Assembly (NCBI GenBank): GCA_021159405.1
Contig: JAGGRX010000174.1
Span: 1-9,301, forward strand
Direction: 5' to 3'
Source of the DNA: Candidatus Bipolaricaulota bacterium
GTDB taxonomy: Bacteria > Bipolaricaulota > Bipolaricaulia > Bipolaricaulales > Bipolaricaulaceae
DNA: 9,301 nt
Shown piece after piece: positions 1 to 6,517 of the stretch. Positions within the stretch are counted from its first letter, which is position 1, and the number at the start of each line of letters is the position of its first letter. Made by a program: the position numbers and the translations under genes. The notes under the pieces were generated by a model. The model did no database searches, was not told the DNA's origin, and saw only the letters and a program-made list of their open reading frames with translations.

Positions 1-72
1 TTCAGGAAGTCCTTGCAACCGGATCCACTCCCACCTGACGACTAGTCAAGCTACAGCTAGACTAATCCTGAA

Positions 73-137
73 GGTGATGTCCCGAAAAGCGATGTTATGA
101 GAGCGCGCGCCGTGTCAACCGGTAGTGTCCCGGAAAG
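73..137. repeat. Imperfect 17-bp direct repeat pair, possible element ends
   Basis: ggtgatgtcccgaaaag (73-89) and ggtagtgtcccggaaag (121-137) match at 14 of 17 positions and lie 48 bp apart in the same orientation. The shared core is TGTCCCG-n-AAAG. The second copy is followed directly by a hairpin. The sequences resemble the style of insertion-sequence terminal repeats, but no transposase is present and the copies are direct rather than inverted. They could equally be a binding-site pair. Confidence 0.35.
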
Positions 138-139
138 TG

Positions 140-156
140 TGCCCCACCTTGGGGCA
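140..156. terminator. Perfect 7-bp hairpin downstream of the membrane-protein gene
   Basis: TGCCCCA and TGGGGCA flank a 3-nt loop, giving a GC-rich stem about 90 nt past the stop codon of the leftward membrane-protein gene. There is no clear T tract on either strand, so an intrinsic terminator is only weakly supported. It may instead belong to the adjacent repeat structure. Confidence 0.25.
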
Positions 157-244
157 TGGTAGCCTTCCCACAAAAACGGAAACAGAAAGGAGGGGAAAGC
201 CACTATCCGCTGGCTTGGAGAAGGTCGTCTCCTTGGCTCGAGGT

Positions 245-985
245 TCAAGCGTCTGACTCGGGGTCAGGTTGGTTAGCCGTCCGGAAAGCTTCGTCCAGGT
301 CGCGGTAGGCAGCGGCGAAGGAGGCGGCAAACCAAGGCTTGAACACTAGCTGCACCCCAGACGAGATGAGGAGCGCCAGCTCCCACCGGACCAATCCCTC
401 TACCAACAGATAGCCTACCCCACCCAGGAAGAGAAATAGCCCCAGATATACCAATCCCAAGCCGAGCAGGGAACGGCTGTATCCCAGCGTGATGAGCCTG
501 CTCTCGCCCAAGGCTTTCAGTGCGCCCCGACGCTTGTCCACTGCTAGCAAGGGCGAGAACATGTATCTCAAGGTCCAAATCACCCCTGGGATCACCAGCA
601 GGAGAAACCCGAGGGCCATGATAATGTGAGTGAGCCAGTAGGCCCCCAATACCGGTAGCGGCAAACGAAACGGAGCCAGCATGTCCCCTAAGGCCCCCTC
701 ATCCCGAACAGCTCGCAGGGCCAGGAACTGATAGCCCACGTCGAGCAGGGGTCGGATCACCAAGCTCACAAAGTAATCCATAAACAGTAGGAAGCCATTA
801 GGGGAGGAGGCAGCCGCCGTTTCAGTTCCCGGGGGAAAGGTGATGAGTCCGCCCCAGCGCTCGAGGAGTTGTTGCAGTAAGCTCACCACCAACAAGATCA
901 GCACTCCGGAGAGGAGAAGCCAGCGATGCTGGGAAAATGCCCGCCACCCCTCAGAAAGCCAGCTTCCTGCCGTGCACTTCCTCAT
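245..985 (-). CDS. Five-helix integral membrane protein, YciC/DUF975-like
   Basis: This encodes a 246-residue protein with about five hydrophobic segments, near residues 22-43, 65-85, 112-136, 170-195 and 202-225. The N-terminus (residues 9-21) contains a GWRAF-type amphipathic stretch. The third helix ends with IPGVIWTLRY and is followed by a loop (SPLLAVD, then ALGESRLI) typical of the YciC / DUF975 / glycerophosphodiesterase-membrane-domain group. The C-terminal tail is acidic and soluble. Members of this group are poorly understood inner-membrane proteins, so the specific role is unknown. The ATG at 985 is chosen because a promoter-like sequence sits directly upstream and no good Shine-Dalgarno sequence is visible. 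It follows rseP in the same direction after a 100-bp gap that contains its own candidate promoter and a hairpin, so it is probably a separate transcript. Confidence 0.8.
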   Translation of the reverse strand: MRKCTAGSWLSEGWRAFSQHRWLLLSGVLILLVVSLLQQLLERWGGLITFPPGTETAAASSPNGFLLFMDYFVSLVIRPLLDVGYQFLALRAVRDEGALGDMLAPFRLPLPVLGAYWLTHIIMALGFLLLVIPGVIWTLRYMFSPLLAVDKRRGALKALGESRLITLGYSRSLLGLGLVYLGLFLFLGGVGYLLVEGLVRWELALLISSGVQLVFKPWFAASFAAAYRDLDEAFRTANQPDPESDA

Positions 986-991
986 GCGCCC

Positions 992-1018
992 ATTTTATCC
1001 AAGGTAGTCCTATGACAA
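992..1018 (-). promoter_or_regulatory. Candidate promoter of the membrane-protein gene, leaderless type
   Basis: On the minus strand there is TTGTCA (1013-1018), a 15-bp spacer and TAAAAT (992-997). Each hexamer matches the sigma-70 consensus at 5 of 6 positions. The -10 hexamer ends 6 nt before the ATG at 985, so transcription would start at or next to the start codon. The 15-bp spacer is short, which lowers confidence. Confidence 0.4.
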
Positions 1019-1039
1019 GTGAGGGATTGCCTTGTAGTG

Positions 1040-1061
1040 TCTCGCTATCAGTTGAGCGAGA
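1040..1061 (-). terminator. Hairpin downstream of rseP
   Basis: TCTCGCT (1040-1046) and AGCGAGA (1055-1061) form a perfect 7-bp stem with an 8-nt loop, 24 nt past the rseP stop codon. No T tract follows on the minus strand, so it is either an atypical terminator or an RNA 3'-end stabiliser. Its position between the rseP stop and the next gene's candidate promoter suits a transcript boundary. Confidence 0.3.
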
Positions 1062-1085
1062 GATTCAGCGCCAACCGCGGCAGGA

Positions 1086-2357
1086 TCAGCCGAACAAGCG
1101 AAGGATATCCCGCCAAGTGATTAGGACCATCAGCCCTAGCAAGATGAGAAACCCTAAAGTGTGAATGGCTGTCTCCACCGCCGGGGACACTTTCCTCCTT
1201 GTCACCAGCTCGAACAGGGCGAAGGCCATCCGCGCCCCGTCCAGGGCAGGGAAGGGGAGCAGGTTGAAGACGCCGAGGTTAAGGCTGATGAACGCAATGA
1301 GGAGCAGGGTGGCCAGCCCCCCCGCCTTAAGCCCTTGCGATAGGATCCCTGCCATCCCCACAGGCCCGGTTACCGCTTCCCCAGCCGGGATGCTTCCCCG
1401 GACGAGCCCCCGCATCGCCTGGCCCAAAAGAACGAAGAACTGCGCTACCTGCCTGCCGGCAAGTTCGATCGCTGTCCCCAACCCCGGGCGCTCCACTACT
1501 TGGGGGAGCTTTCGGAAAGTCGCCCCGGAGAGGAGGTCGTCGGGCTCAAGTGGGGGCAGTGAGATGTCCACCGTCTCCTCGCCTCGGATCACGGAGATAT
1601 TGCGGCAACCGTCCTCAAGCGCCCCATACAGCTCGGCCAGGGAGTTCACCTTGCGGCCACAGGCCGCGACGATCCTATCCTTCGGCCGCAATCCCGCCCC
1701 CCAGAGCGGGGAGCCCGTTTCCAGTTCCTCCAACTCGGCGAGGAGCACCTGAGTGGAGAAGTAGGCACCCACAAGATACCGTCCCTCATCAGGGTGCCAT
1801 TTGGGAACGATCTCCACCTTTTGGCGCTCGCCGTTTCGGATGAGCTCGAAGGTCACCGGCCCCGGGGCAGCGGCTTGGATGGCAGGCCCCACGTCCTCCC
1901 ATAGCCAGATCGGCTTCCCCTCCACCGACAGGACCACATCCCCCAGCTCCAAGGCCTGGGCTGCCGGCTCCCCCGGGATGACCCCTGCCACCTGGACACG
2001 GGGAAGGCCAAAGCCCAGGATGGCCCCCACTGCGATCAGCCCGGCTAACACGACGTTGGCCACCGGGCCGGCCAGGGACACAAGCAGCCTTACCCAGGCC
2101 GGCCGACCGTAATAGGTGCGCTCGAAGGGCACGTCGGTGGAAGTGCCCTCCTCCCCGGCCAGGCGCACAAATCCGCCAATGGGAAACGCCCGTAAGGAGT
2201 AGCGGGTCTCACCCCGACGGCGGGAGAGGAGGACAGGCCCAAATCCGATGGCGAATTCCTCCACCGCCATCCCGAGAAGCTTGGCGGCAAGGAAGTGCCC
2301 GGCCTCGTGGGCCGCCACCAAGAAAAGCAGCGTGACAATGAGCAATAGCCAGGTCAC
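1086..2357 (-). CDS. rseP: RseP-type site-2 intramembrane zinc metalloprotease
   Basis: This is a polytopic membrane protease of the M50B family that cleaves substrates within the membrane. In other bacteria these include anti-sigma factors such as RseA and remnant signal peptides. The 423-residue protein shows the zinc motif HEAGH (residues 17-21, catalytic Glu18) in the first helix. It also has the SLAGPVAN segment (94-101), two PDZ-like domains (about 121-187 and 206-268), a GPVG motif (331-334) and the third metal ligand in NLLPFPALDG (365-374, Asp373), followed by a last helix near 399-417. Two PDZ domains and this length fit RseP better than the shorter sporulation-type SpoIVFB. The start is GTG, and its GTGA overlaps the tilS stop by 4 bp, which implies translational coupling. 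No anti-sigma factor or BAM gene lies nearby, so the physiological substrate cannot be inferred. Confidence 0.95.
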   Translation of the reverse strand: MTWLLLIVTLLFLVAAHEAGHFLAAKLLGMAVEEFAIGFGPVLLSRRRGETRYSLRAFPIGGFVRLAGEEGTSTDVPFERTYYGRPAWVRLLVSLAGPVANVVLAGLIAVGAILGFGLPRVQVAGVIPGEPAAQALELGDVVLSVEGKPIWLWEDVGPAIQAAAPGPVTFELIRNGERQKVEIVPKWHPDEGRYLVGAYFSTQVLLAELEELETGSPLWGAGLRPKDRIVAACGRKVNSLAELYGALEDGCRNISVIRGEETVDISLPPLEPDDLLSGATFRKLPQVVERPGLGTAIELAGRQVAQFFVLLGQAMRGLVRGSIPAGEAVTGPVGMAGILSQGLKAGGLATLLLIAFISLNLGVFNLLPFPALDGARMAFALFELVTRRKVSPAVETAIHTLGFLILLGLMVLITWRDILRLFG

Positions 2358-3712
2358 AGGCGCTCCGCCTCCAGTCGAACGACCTCCTTGGCGTCCGGCT
2401 CCACTTTATACCCCTCGGCGATGCGAACTCCCACCACCCACGCGACCCCCTTTTGGTCGCAGACGAGTGGCCAACTGTCCCGTTCTCTCCGGGGAATCCG
2501 GGCCTCCATGAGAAGGTCCTTGACCTTCTTGTGTCCGGAGAGGCCCAGCGGCTGGATCTTATCCCCCGGGCGCCGGGGTCGCACGGTGAAGGGCAGGGCC
2601 ACCTTCCTCGGGTCCAAGTAGGCGACGAATCTTAAGGGCGGGACGATGCTTTCCGGGCGGGGGATGAGTTCCGCCCTAAGCCGGAAGCCCGCCTCAGGCA
2701 ACTCCACCTCCCCGGGAAGGGGAAGCTCCACCGGCTCGAACGGAGATCGCCCATCTTCCTTCCGACCGATGAGGAGCTTATCTTGCTCCACCTGGGCTAG
2801 GAAGCCCCGGGGCAAGGCCACCTCGCCGGGATTCCCCTTGGCCACGAGCTTCAGGATGTCTTCAACGTGCACGCGCTCAAGGCCTCGGGCTCCTCCTAAG
2901 GCTGCAATCAGCGCCCTCCGCAGGGCCAATGCCTGGACGGCCCGGGGCAGGGCCCGTAGCCTGCCAAGATCGATCCTGTCCCCATCCTTGATCTCCTCCA
3001 AGACGCGTCGAGTCGCCCAATCCAGGGCCTCCTCGGCCTCGGCCCACAGCTCCCCGGCCCGCGCCAGGGCCTCCTCAGCCCGGGGGTTGTAGCGGGAAAG
3101 CTGCGGGAGAAGCTCAAGCCGGATGGCGTTCCGGAGGTACCGGGTGTCCTGGTTGGTGGGATCGTCGTGGAAGGGGATCGCGTGCTTGCGGCAGAAGGCG
3201 CGGGTCTCCTCCCGCGAACAGGCAAGGAGCGGCCGCACGTACGGCGGTGAGGAGTAGGTGAGGCCCTTGAGCCCACCCGGGCCTGCCCCGCGCAGGAGGT
3301 GCATAAGCACAGTCTCCGCGAGGTCCGTCCTGGTATGTCCCAGGGCGATCTTTTGGGCTCCAGCTTCCTCGGCCGCCCGGGTCAGGAACCCCTGCCGCAC
3401 GATCCTGGCCGCCTCCTCCAAGTTCTTCCGCTCCCGCCTGGCCAATTTCGGCGCGTCCGCCCGCTCGTAGATCAAGGGCAGCCCCAGGTCCTCAGCAGCA
3501 TAGCGCACTACCTTGAGGTCCTCGGCGGTGTCGGCCCGAATCCCGTGATCGAGATGGGCGATGGTGAGCCGGAGGGAAAGCTCCTTTTTCAGCCAGTACA
3601 GGGCGTAAAGGAGGGCCATGGAATCAGCCCCCCCGGACACGGCCACCAGCACATGCTCCCCGGGGCGGATCAGCTTGCGATTTGTAATCGTTTTCTTAAC
3701 CTTTTCCAGCAT
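2354..3712 (-). CDS. tilS: tRNA(Ile)-lysidine synthase TilS
   Basis: TilS uses ATP and lysine to convert C34 of the CAU-anticodon tRNA-Ile to lysidine, so that it reads AUA and is charged with isoleucine. It is a nearly universal bacterial enzyme. The 452-residue protein has the PP-loop SGGADS (26-31), HLDHGIR (53-59), and GHTRTDLAET (125-134) in place of the usual GH-x-x-D-D-x-x-ET. It also has RPLLACSREE (160-169) and the DDPTNQDTRYLRNAIR region (183-198). The C-terminal TilS domain (about 373-450) carries RPRRPGDKIQPLG and KKVKDL. Domain order and length match the long form of TilS. The ATG at 3712 places the PP-loop at the usual distance from the N-terminus; the ribosome binding site is weak. 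It is the first gene of the leftward tilS-rseP pair and is divergent from the secreted-protein gene at 3786. Confidence 0.96.
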   Translation of the reverse strand: MLEKVKKTITNRKLIRPGEHVLVAVSGGADSMALLYALYWLKKELSLRLTIAHLDHGIRADTAEDLKVVRYAAEDLGLPLIYERADAPKLARRERKNLEEAARIVRQGFLTRAAEEAGAQKIALGHTRTDLAETVLMHLLRGAGPGGLKGLTYSSPPYVRPLLACSREETRAFCRKHAIPFHDDPTNQDTRYLRNAIRLELLPQLSRYNPRAEEALARAGELWAEAEEALDWATRRVLEEIKDGDRIDLGRLRALPRAVQALALRRALIAALGGARGLERVHVEDILKLVAKGNPGEVALPRGFLAQVEQDKLLIGRKEDGRSPFEPVELPLPGEVELPEAGFRLRAELIPRPESIVPPLRFVAYLDPRKVALPFTVRPRRPGDKIQPLGLSGHKKVKDLLMEARIPRRERDSWPLVCDQKGVAWVVGVRIAEGYKVEPDAKEVVRLEAERL

Positions 3713-3785
3713 CCCGCTTTAAGGATACCCTAACGTCTTCCCGCGTGATCGGGGAGTCAATCCGTTCTATAATGGTTCCGCGAGG
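3713..3785. promoter_or_regulatory. Divergent intergenic control region
   Basis: These 73 bp separate tilS (leftward) from the secreted-protein gene (rightward), and both promoters should lie here. The rightward -10 is clear. For tilS only a weak -10-like TATCCT (3722-3727, minus strand) is visible, without a convincing -35. An AGTCAA (TTGACT on the minus strand) at 3755-3760 is 27 nt upstream of that hexamer, too far for a standard spacer. Confidence 0.4.
3768..3773 (+). promoter_or_regulatory. Consensus -10 element TATAAT for the rightward gene run
   Basis: A perfect TATAAT lies 12 nt before the ATG at 3786. The sequence 17 nt upstream (GTGATC, 3745-3750) is a poor -35. The predicted transcription start near 3780 would leave a leader of only about 6 nt, with GAGG directly before the ATG. 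Confidence 0.5.
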
Positions 3786-4580
3786 ATGCGGAGGATGATC
3801 TTAGCCAGTGTGTTGGGCCTCGGGCTCGTCTCCCTTGGACTTATAGGGGCCCAGACGGACGGAAGCGGAGCGGATCTGGAGCTCCTCAAGCGCCTGCTCT
3901 CCCCTCCGGGGGGAGAACCTCGGATCGTCGAGATCGCATTAGGTCGCCTTCCGGAGGCATGGCCTGCGGAGATCCCGATCCCGGAGGAGGCGGAGATCAT
4001 CGGTGGATTGGCCCATTCCGACGGTACCGTTCAAGTTCGCTTTTCCGTTTCTTGGGACCCAGAAACCCTCGCCCTCTTCTACCGACAGGCGCTCGTTTCT
4101 AAGGGATGGTCCCCAAGCGAAGCAGCCCCGGCCTACTTACCGGGCTTCTGCCTGTGCCTGGGGAACGAGGCGGTTTTCGTGGTAGCAGCCCAGGAGAGGT
4201 CTCATACCGAGGCTGCCGTCTACTACTACCCTGCGTACCCCCTCTGTTCCCCAGAAGATGGCCAACGGCGTGTGCTTCCGCAGTTTGTGCACCGGGCGCC
4301 CGTCAGCGGTGGCGGGGGAGGGTCTTCTGGAGCGCCGCTGAAGTCGGAAGAGGTGTGGTTTGAACTGGTTTCCACCGAGAAGGCGGCGGAGCTCGAAAGG
4401 TTTTATCGAGAGCAATTCCTCGAGGCGGGCTGGGAGCTCGTCGACCAAGGCACCGAAGGGGCCGCGGCGTGGAGCCGGTTTCGGAAGCGGGATGAATGGG
4501 GAGCAATGCTGCTTGTGATCGAGACACTCAAGCCCGGAACTCGGGTCGTATTCGCCATGGCCACACGTTTGGGAAGGTGA
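3786..4580 (+). CDS. Secreted protein of unknown function with a duplicated domain
   Basis: The protein has 264 residues and I do not recognise a named family. Residues 1-23 form a signal peptide: a basic MRRM start, a hydrophobic core and a likely cleavage after GA near residue 22. The mature part seems to contain two copies of one small alpha/beta domain. The key helix occurs as LALFYRQALVSKGW (95-108) and LERFYREQFLEAGW (203-216). In each copy, strand-like sequence precedes the helix and a charged or acidic stretch follows it. A glycine-rich linker (GGGGGSSG, 175-182) joins the copies. Cysteines at 122, 124 and 154 occur only in the first copy. The FYR-x(8)-GW pattern is common in small extracytoplasmic domains of bacterial lipoproteins, but no lipobox Cys is visible here. 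It heads the rightward run, and its stop is 1 nt from the next start, so it is probably cotranscribed with the next two envelope genes. Confidence 0.8.
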   Translation: MRRMILASVLGLGLVSLGLIGAQTDGSGADLELLKRLLSPPGGEPRIVEIALGRLPEAWPAEIPIPEEAEIIGGLAHSDGTVQVRFSVSWDPETLALFYRQALVSKGWSPSEAAPAYLPGFCLCLGNEAVFVVAAQERSHTEAAVYYYPAYPLCSPEDGQRRVLPQFVHRAPVSGGGGGSSGAPLKSEEVWFELVSTEKAAELERFYREQFLEAGWELVDQGTEGAAAWSRFRKRDEWGAMLLVIETLKPGTRVVFAMATRLGR

Positions 4581-4581
4581 G

Positions 4582-5019
4582 ATGGAGCTTGCCACCCTGC
4601 TTTGGGCGCTGGGGGACCTTCCGGCAGCCATGGCCGGGACGGGGGAACTTGCCCTGGGCCCGGCCCCTTGGGTCCTCCTCCCGCTAGGGAACCTTCAGCT
4701 CTTTTGGACCCCAGACCTTCCGGTTCCCAAAGCACGCCTCCGGCTGCTTTCCGGGCCTTGGTTCCTGTGGCTGGACCTCCCCCCTCCACGCATCGCCCTG
4801 GGGCGGGCACCTGCATACGCCCTGGTGGCCCTGGTCCGTGGCCCTGAGGGGGTGAACCTTGCTTGGGAGCTCCCGGCCGCACCCTGGCTTTCGGTCTACG
4901 GGAGCCTGGGGAGCGTGCTCGGATGTGGCTTCCGCGTGAGGTGCCATCCCGTGTGGGGGGAGCTTTTTGTGAAGGGGGGTGAGCTTTCCTTATGGGCCGG
5001 GCTTTCGCTTTCCTTCTGA
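4582..5019 (+). CDS. Small strand-rich hypothetical protein, possible surface beta protein
   Basis: The protein has 145 residues and no recognised family. It is rich in Leu, Pro, Trp and Gly and has many alternating hydrophobic stretches suited to beta strands. It ends in ELSLWAGLSLSF, with a C-terminal Phe and hydrophobic residues at alternate positions (-2, -4, -6, -8). This matches the pattern of the outer-membrane beta-barrel C-terminal signal. A classical signal peptide is missing: the N-terminus is hydrophobic but acidic, which argues against export unless the true start differs. The gene is supported by strongly GC-biased third codon positions, its exact fit between two genes and an AAGGTGAG sequence just before the ATG. 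It starts 1 nt after the preceding stop and overlaps the next gene by 28 bp in another frame, so coupling is likely. It could instead be a cytoplasmic protein of unknown role. Confidence 0.65.
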   Translation: MELATLLWALGDLPAAMAGTGELALGPAPWVLLPLGNLQLFWTPDLPVPKARLRLLSGPWFLWLDLPPPRIALGRAPAYALVALVRGPEGVNLAWELPAAPWLSVYGSLGSVLGCGFRVRCHPVWGELFVKGGELSLWAGLSLSF

Positions 5020-5795
5020 TCTTCGCCCTCTCTCTTCCGGCGGGTGGCTGGGAGATCACGATCGCCTTTACAAACGATCTCCACGCCTCCCTGGAACGCC
5101 TTCCGGAAATCGCTCCCCTCCTCGCCCAAGCGGACCTGGTCCTCGACGCCGGGGATGCCTGGGAGGACCTGTACCGGCTCACCGGGCTCCCCCAAGCAGT
5201 GGAGATGGCCCGAAAGATGGGTGAACTGGGCTACGACGCCATGGTCCTCGGGAATCACGAGATGTACTTAGGTCCGGCCCTCAGGGAGGTCATTGCCGCA
5301 GCCCCCTTCCCGGTCCTCGCCACCAACCTCAAGGGCGGGCCTGCGGTCCAAAAGTTCCTGGTTTTCGACGTCAAGGGGCTGCGGGTACTGATCCTGGGGT
5401 TCCTGTGGAAGGAGTATCCGTGGCCTTTGTGGCCAGGCATCAAGATGCTTGACCCTATCCAAGCAATCCGGAGAGTGTTGGCGAACGCCCCACCCCACGA
5501 CCTCCTCATCTTCCTGGGGCACATGCACTTGGAGCGTGCCGAAAGGATCGCCCGGGCCTTCCCCGAATGTGACCTGTTCATCCTGGGGCATGACCACCTT
5601 TGGCTTGAAGAACCGGTTTGGGTGGGAAACGTCCCCATCGTCCAGGCCGGGCATCGGGCCGGGGCGGTGGGCCTGGTGCGCCTTACCGATCAGGGACTAG
5701 CCTACGAGCTTGTGCGTACGGGGACAACCACTCCCCTTCCCAGCTTCTGGCTCCCTGCGCTCGCAGCCGCCCTCGCCCTCTTCCTCCTCCCCTAG
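4992..5795 (+). CDS. Exported metallophosphoesterase of the 5'-nucleotidase/UshA-like group
   Basis: This is a calcineurin-like dinuclear metal phosphoesterase of 267 residues. Metal and catalytic motifs appear in order: FTNDLHA (Asp29, His31), DAGDAWED (Asp55), GNHE (Asn88, His89), GHMH (His177) and GHDH (His200, His202). Residues 1-19 are a signal peptide with an Ala-rich end, so the catalytic domain should face the periplasm or outside. The C-terminal 5'-nucleotidase substrate-specificity domain found in UshA-type enzymes is absent. In its place is a hydrophobic stretch (252-267) that could anchor the protein in the membrane by its tail. Substrate specificity cannot be read; a nucleotide or other phosphomonoester is plausible. 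The ATG has GGTGAG about 8 nt upstream, inside the previous gene, which it overlaps by 28 bp. It is the third of three consecutive envelope-type genes. Confidence 0.88.
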   Translation: MGRAFAFLLIFALSLPAGGWEITIAFTNDLHASLERLPEIAPLLAQADLVLDAGDAWEDLYRLTGLPQAVEMARKMGELGYDAMVLGNHEMYLGPALREVIAAAPFPVLATNLKGGPAVQKFLVFDVKGLRVLILGFLWKEYPWPLWPGIKMLDPIQAIRRVLANAPPHDLLIFLGHMHLERAERIARAFPECDLFILGHDHLWLEEPVWVGNVPIVQAGHRAGAVGLVRLTDQGLAYELVRTGTTTPLPSFWLPALAAALALFLLP

Positions 5796-5815
5796 GCACT
5801 CCCGGACGAAGTCCC

Positions 5816-5844
5816 TTGGAGCCGCTGGGGGCGGGTGGTAGATT
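5816..5844 (+). promoter_or_regulatory. Candidate internal promoter before coaE
   Basis: TTGGAG (5816-5821), a 17-bp spacer and TAGATT (5839-5844) end 7 nt before the coaE GTG at 5852. The hexamers match the consensus at only 3/6 and 4/6 positions, but the spacing is ideal and the geometry repeats that seen at other genes in the window. A start here would give a leaderless coaE mRNA. Confidence 0.3.
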
Positions 5845-5851
5845 TGAGGAC

Positions 5852-6472
5852 GTGACGATAGTCATCGGTATCACGGGCCCGGCGGGATCAGGGAAGTCTA
5901 CTGTCTCGCGGATGCTGGCCCGCAGGCCGGGCATCGGGCATGTGGACTGCGACGAACTCGCCCATGTCACCTATCGTCCGGGAGGGCCTGCCTACGCTCG
6001 GCTTCTGGGCCGGTTCGGGGACGAGATCCTGGAGCCGGACGGCTCCGTGAACCGCAGGCAGCTGGCGGAGCTTGCCTTCTCCGACCCCAAGGCAAAGGAA
6101 GACCTCGAGGCCATCGTGCATCCCCTGGTGATGGAGAAGGTCAAAAGAGAGATCCGGCGACATCAGGCCCTGGGGACGCGGTGGCTTCTGGTAGAGGGGG
6201 CGCTGCTCCTCTCCTCACCTCATGTGGACACCTCGCTCTTCGACGCCTTCGTCTGGCTCTCCGCCCCGGAGGAGGAGCGACGCAAGCGGCTCCTCGCCGC
6301 CGGGCTCCCTTGGGACATCGTGGAGAAGCGCCTCCAGGCCCAGCGGGAGCTCCTTCCCCCCAAAGCGGAGAACGTGTACGTAGTGGATGCAAACATCCCT
6401 CCGGCGGACGTGGCAGCCCGAGTCCTAGAGCTGCTCCAGACCTTGGAGGAAAGGCGAAAAGGGGGAAGATAG
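5852..6472 (+). CDS. coaE: Dephospho-CoA kinase CoaE
   Basis: CoaE phosphorylates the 3'-hydroxyl of the ribose of dephospho-CoA, the last step of coenzyme A synthesis, in the cytoplasm. From the GTG at 5852 the protein has 206 residues, the normal family length. The P-loop GPAGSGKST lies at 9-17, the substrate-binding VDCDELAH segment at 31-38, and the G-x-VNRRQLAELAFSD region at about 64-78. The HP motif (His90, Pro91), the VEGALLL stretch (114-120) and the QAQ helix (162-164) with the following lid sequence are also present. In the lid, the Arg that usually precedes the conserved Gly-Leu is Ala150, a possible substitution. The open frame extends about 230 bp further upstream, but that part overlaps the metallophosphoesterase gene and has no family resemblance, so the internal GTG is preferred. 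A GAGGA lies only 1 nt before the GTG, too close for a normal ribosome binding site. Confidence 0.93.
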   Translation: MTIVIGITGPAGSGKSTVSRMLARRPGIGHVDCDELAHVTYRPGGPAYARLLGRFGDEILEPDGSVNRRQLAELAFSDPKAKEDLEAIVHPLVMEKVKREIRRHQALGTRWLLVEGALLLSSPHVDTSLFDAFVWLSAPEEERRKRLLAAGLPWDIVEKRLQAQRELLPPKAENVYVVDANIPPADVAARVLELLQTLEERRKGGR

Positions 6473-6489
6473 CCTGCCCCGAGAGGGCG

Positions 6490-6517
6490 TTGCGACGGGG
6501 CTTAAGAGCCATAAAAT
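6490..6517 (+). promoter_or_regulatory. Candidate promoter before pus10, leaderless type
   Basis: TTGCGA (6490-6495), a 16-bp spacer and TAAAAT (6512-6517) end 7 nt before the second in-frame ATG of pus10 at 6525. The first ATG at 6516 overlaps the -10 hexamer, so transcription from here would make 6525 the working start. There is no Shine-Dalgarno sequence before either ATG. Confidence 0.35.

Larger units (their letters stand above)
1..244. other. Non-coding left margin with repeats, no supportable gene
   Basis: Short open frames exist here on the minus strand, but they have non-coding composition, TTG-type starts and no recognisable domain. What can be seen is an imperfect 17-bp direct repeat (73-89 and 121-137), a perfect 7-bp hairpin (140-156), and a possible minus-strand promoter (TTGACA at 113-118, TAACAT at 92-97, 15-bp spacer) that would read off the left edge. 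The DNA is less GC-biased than the coding part. It could be the 3' flank of the membrane-protein gene or the margin of a mobile element lying outside the window. Confidence 0.5.

Noticed and set aside
1..72. Inverted repeat TTCAGGA (1-7) and TCCTGAA (66-72) as terminal repeats of an element
   Set aside because: It is only 7 bp with a 58-bp gap at the window edge, easily due to chance, and no element gene lies between.
1165..1752. Plus-strand open frame of 195 codons
   Set aside because: It is antisense to rseP, which is supported by all its motifs; Ser/Pro/Arg-rich composition is typical of a shadow frame.
4403..5182. Minus-strand open frame of 259 codons
   Set aside because: It lies antisense across three plus-strand genes, has low-complexity Arg/Pro/Gly/Ser composition and no domain. 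High GC content makes such long antisense frames common.
5618..5851. N-terminal extension of CoaE to 5618
   Set aside because: It overlaps the metallophosphoesterase gene, is Gly/Arg/Pro-rich and has no counterpart in the family; the GTG at 5852 puts the P-loop at the expected position.
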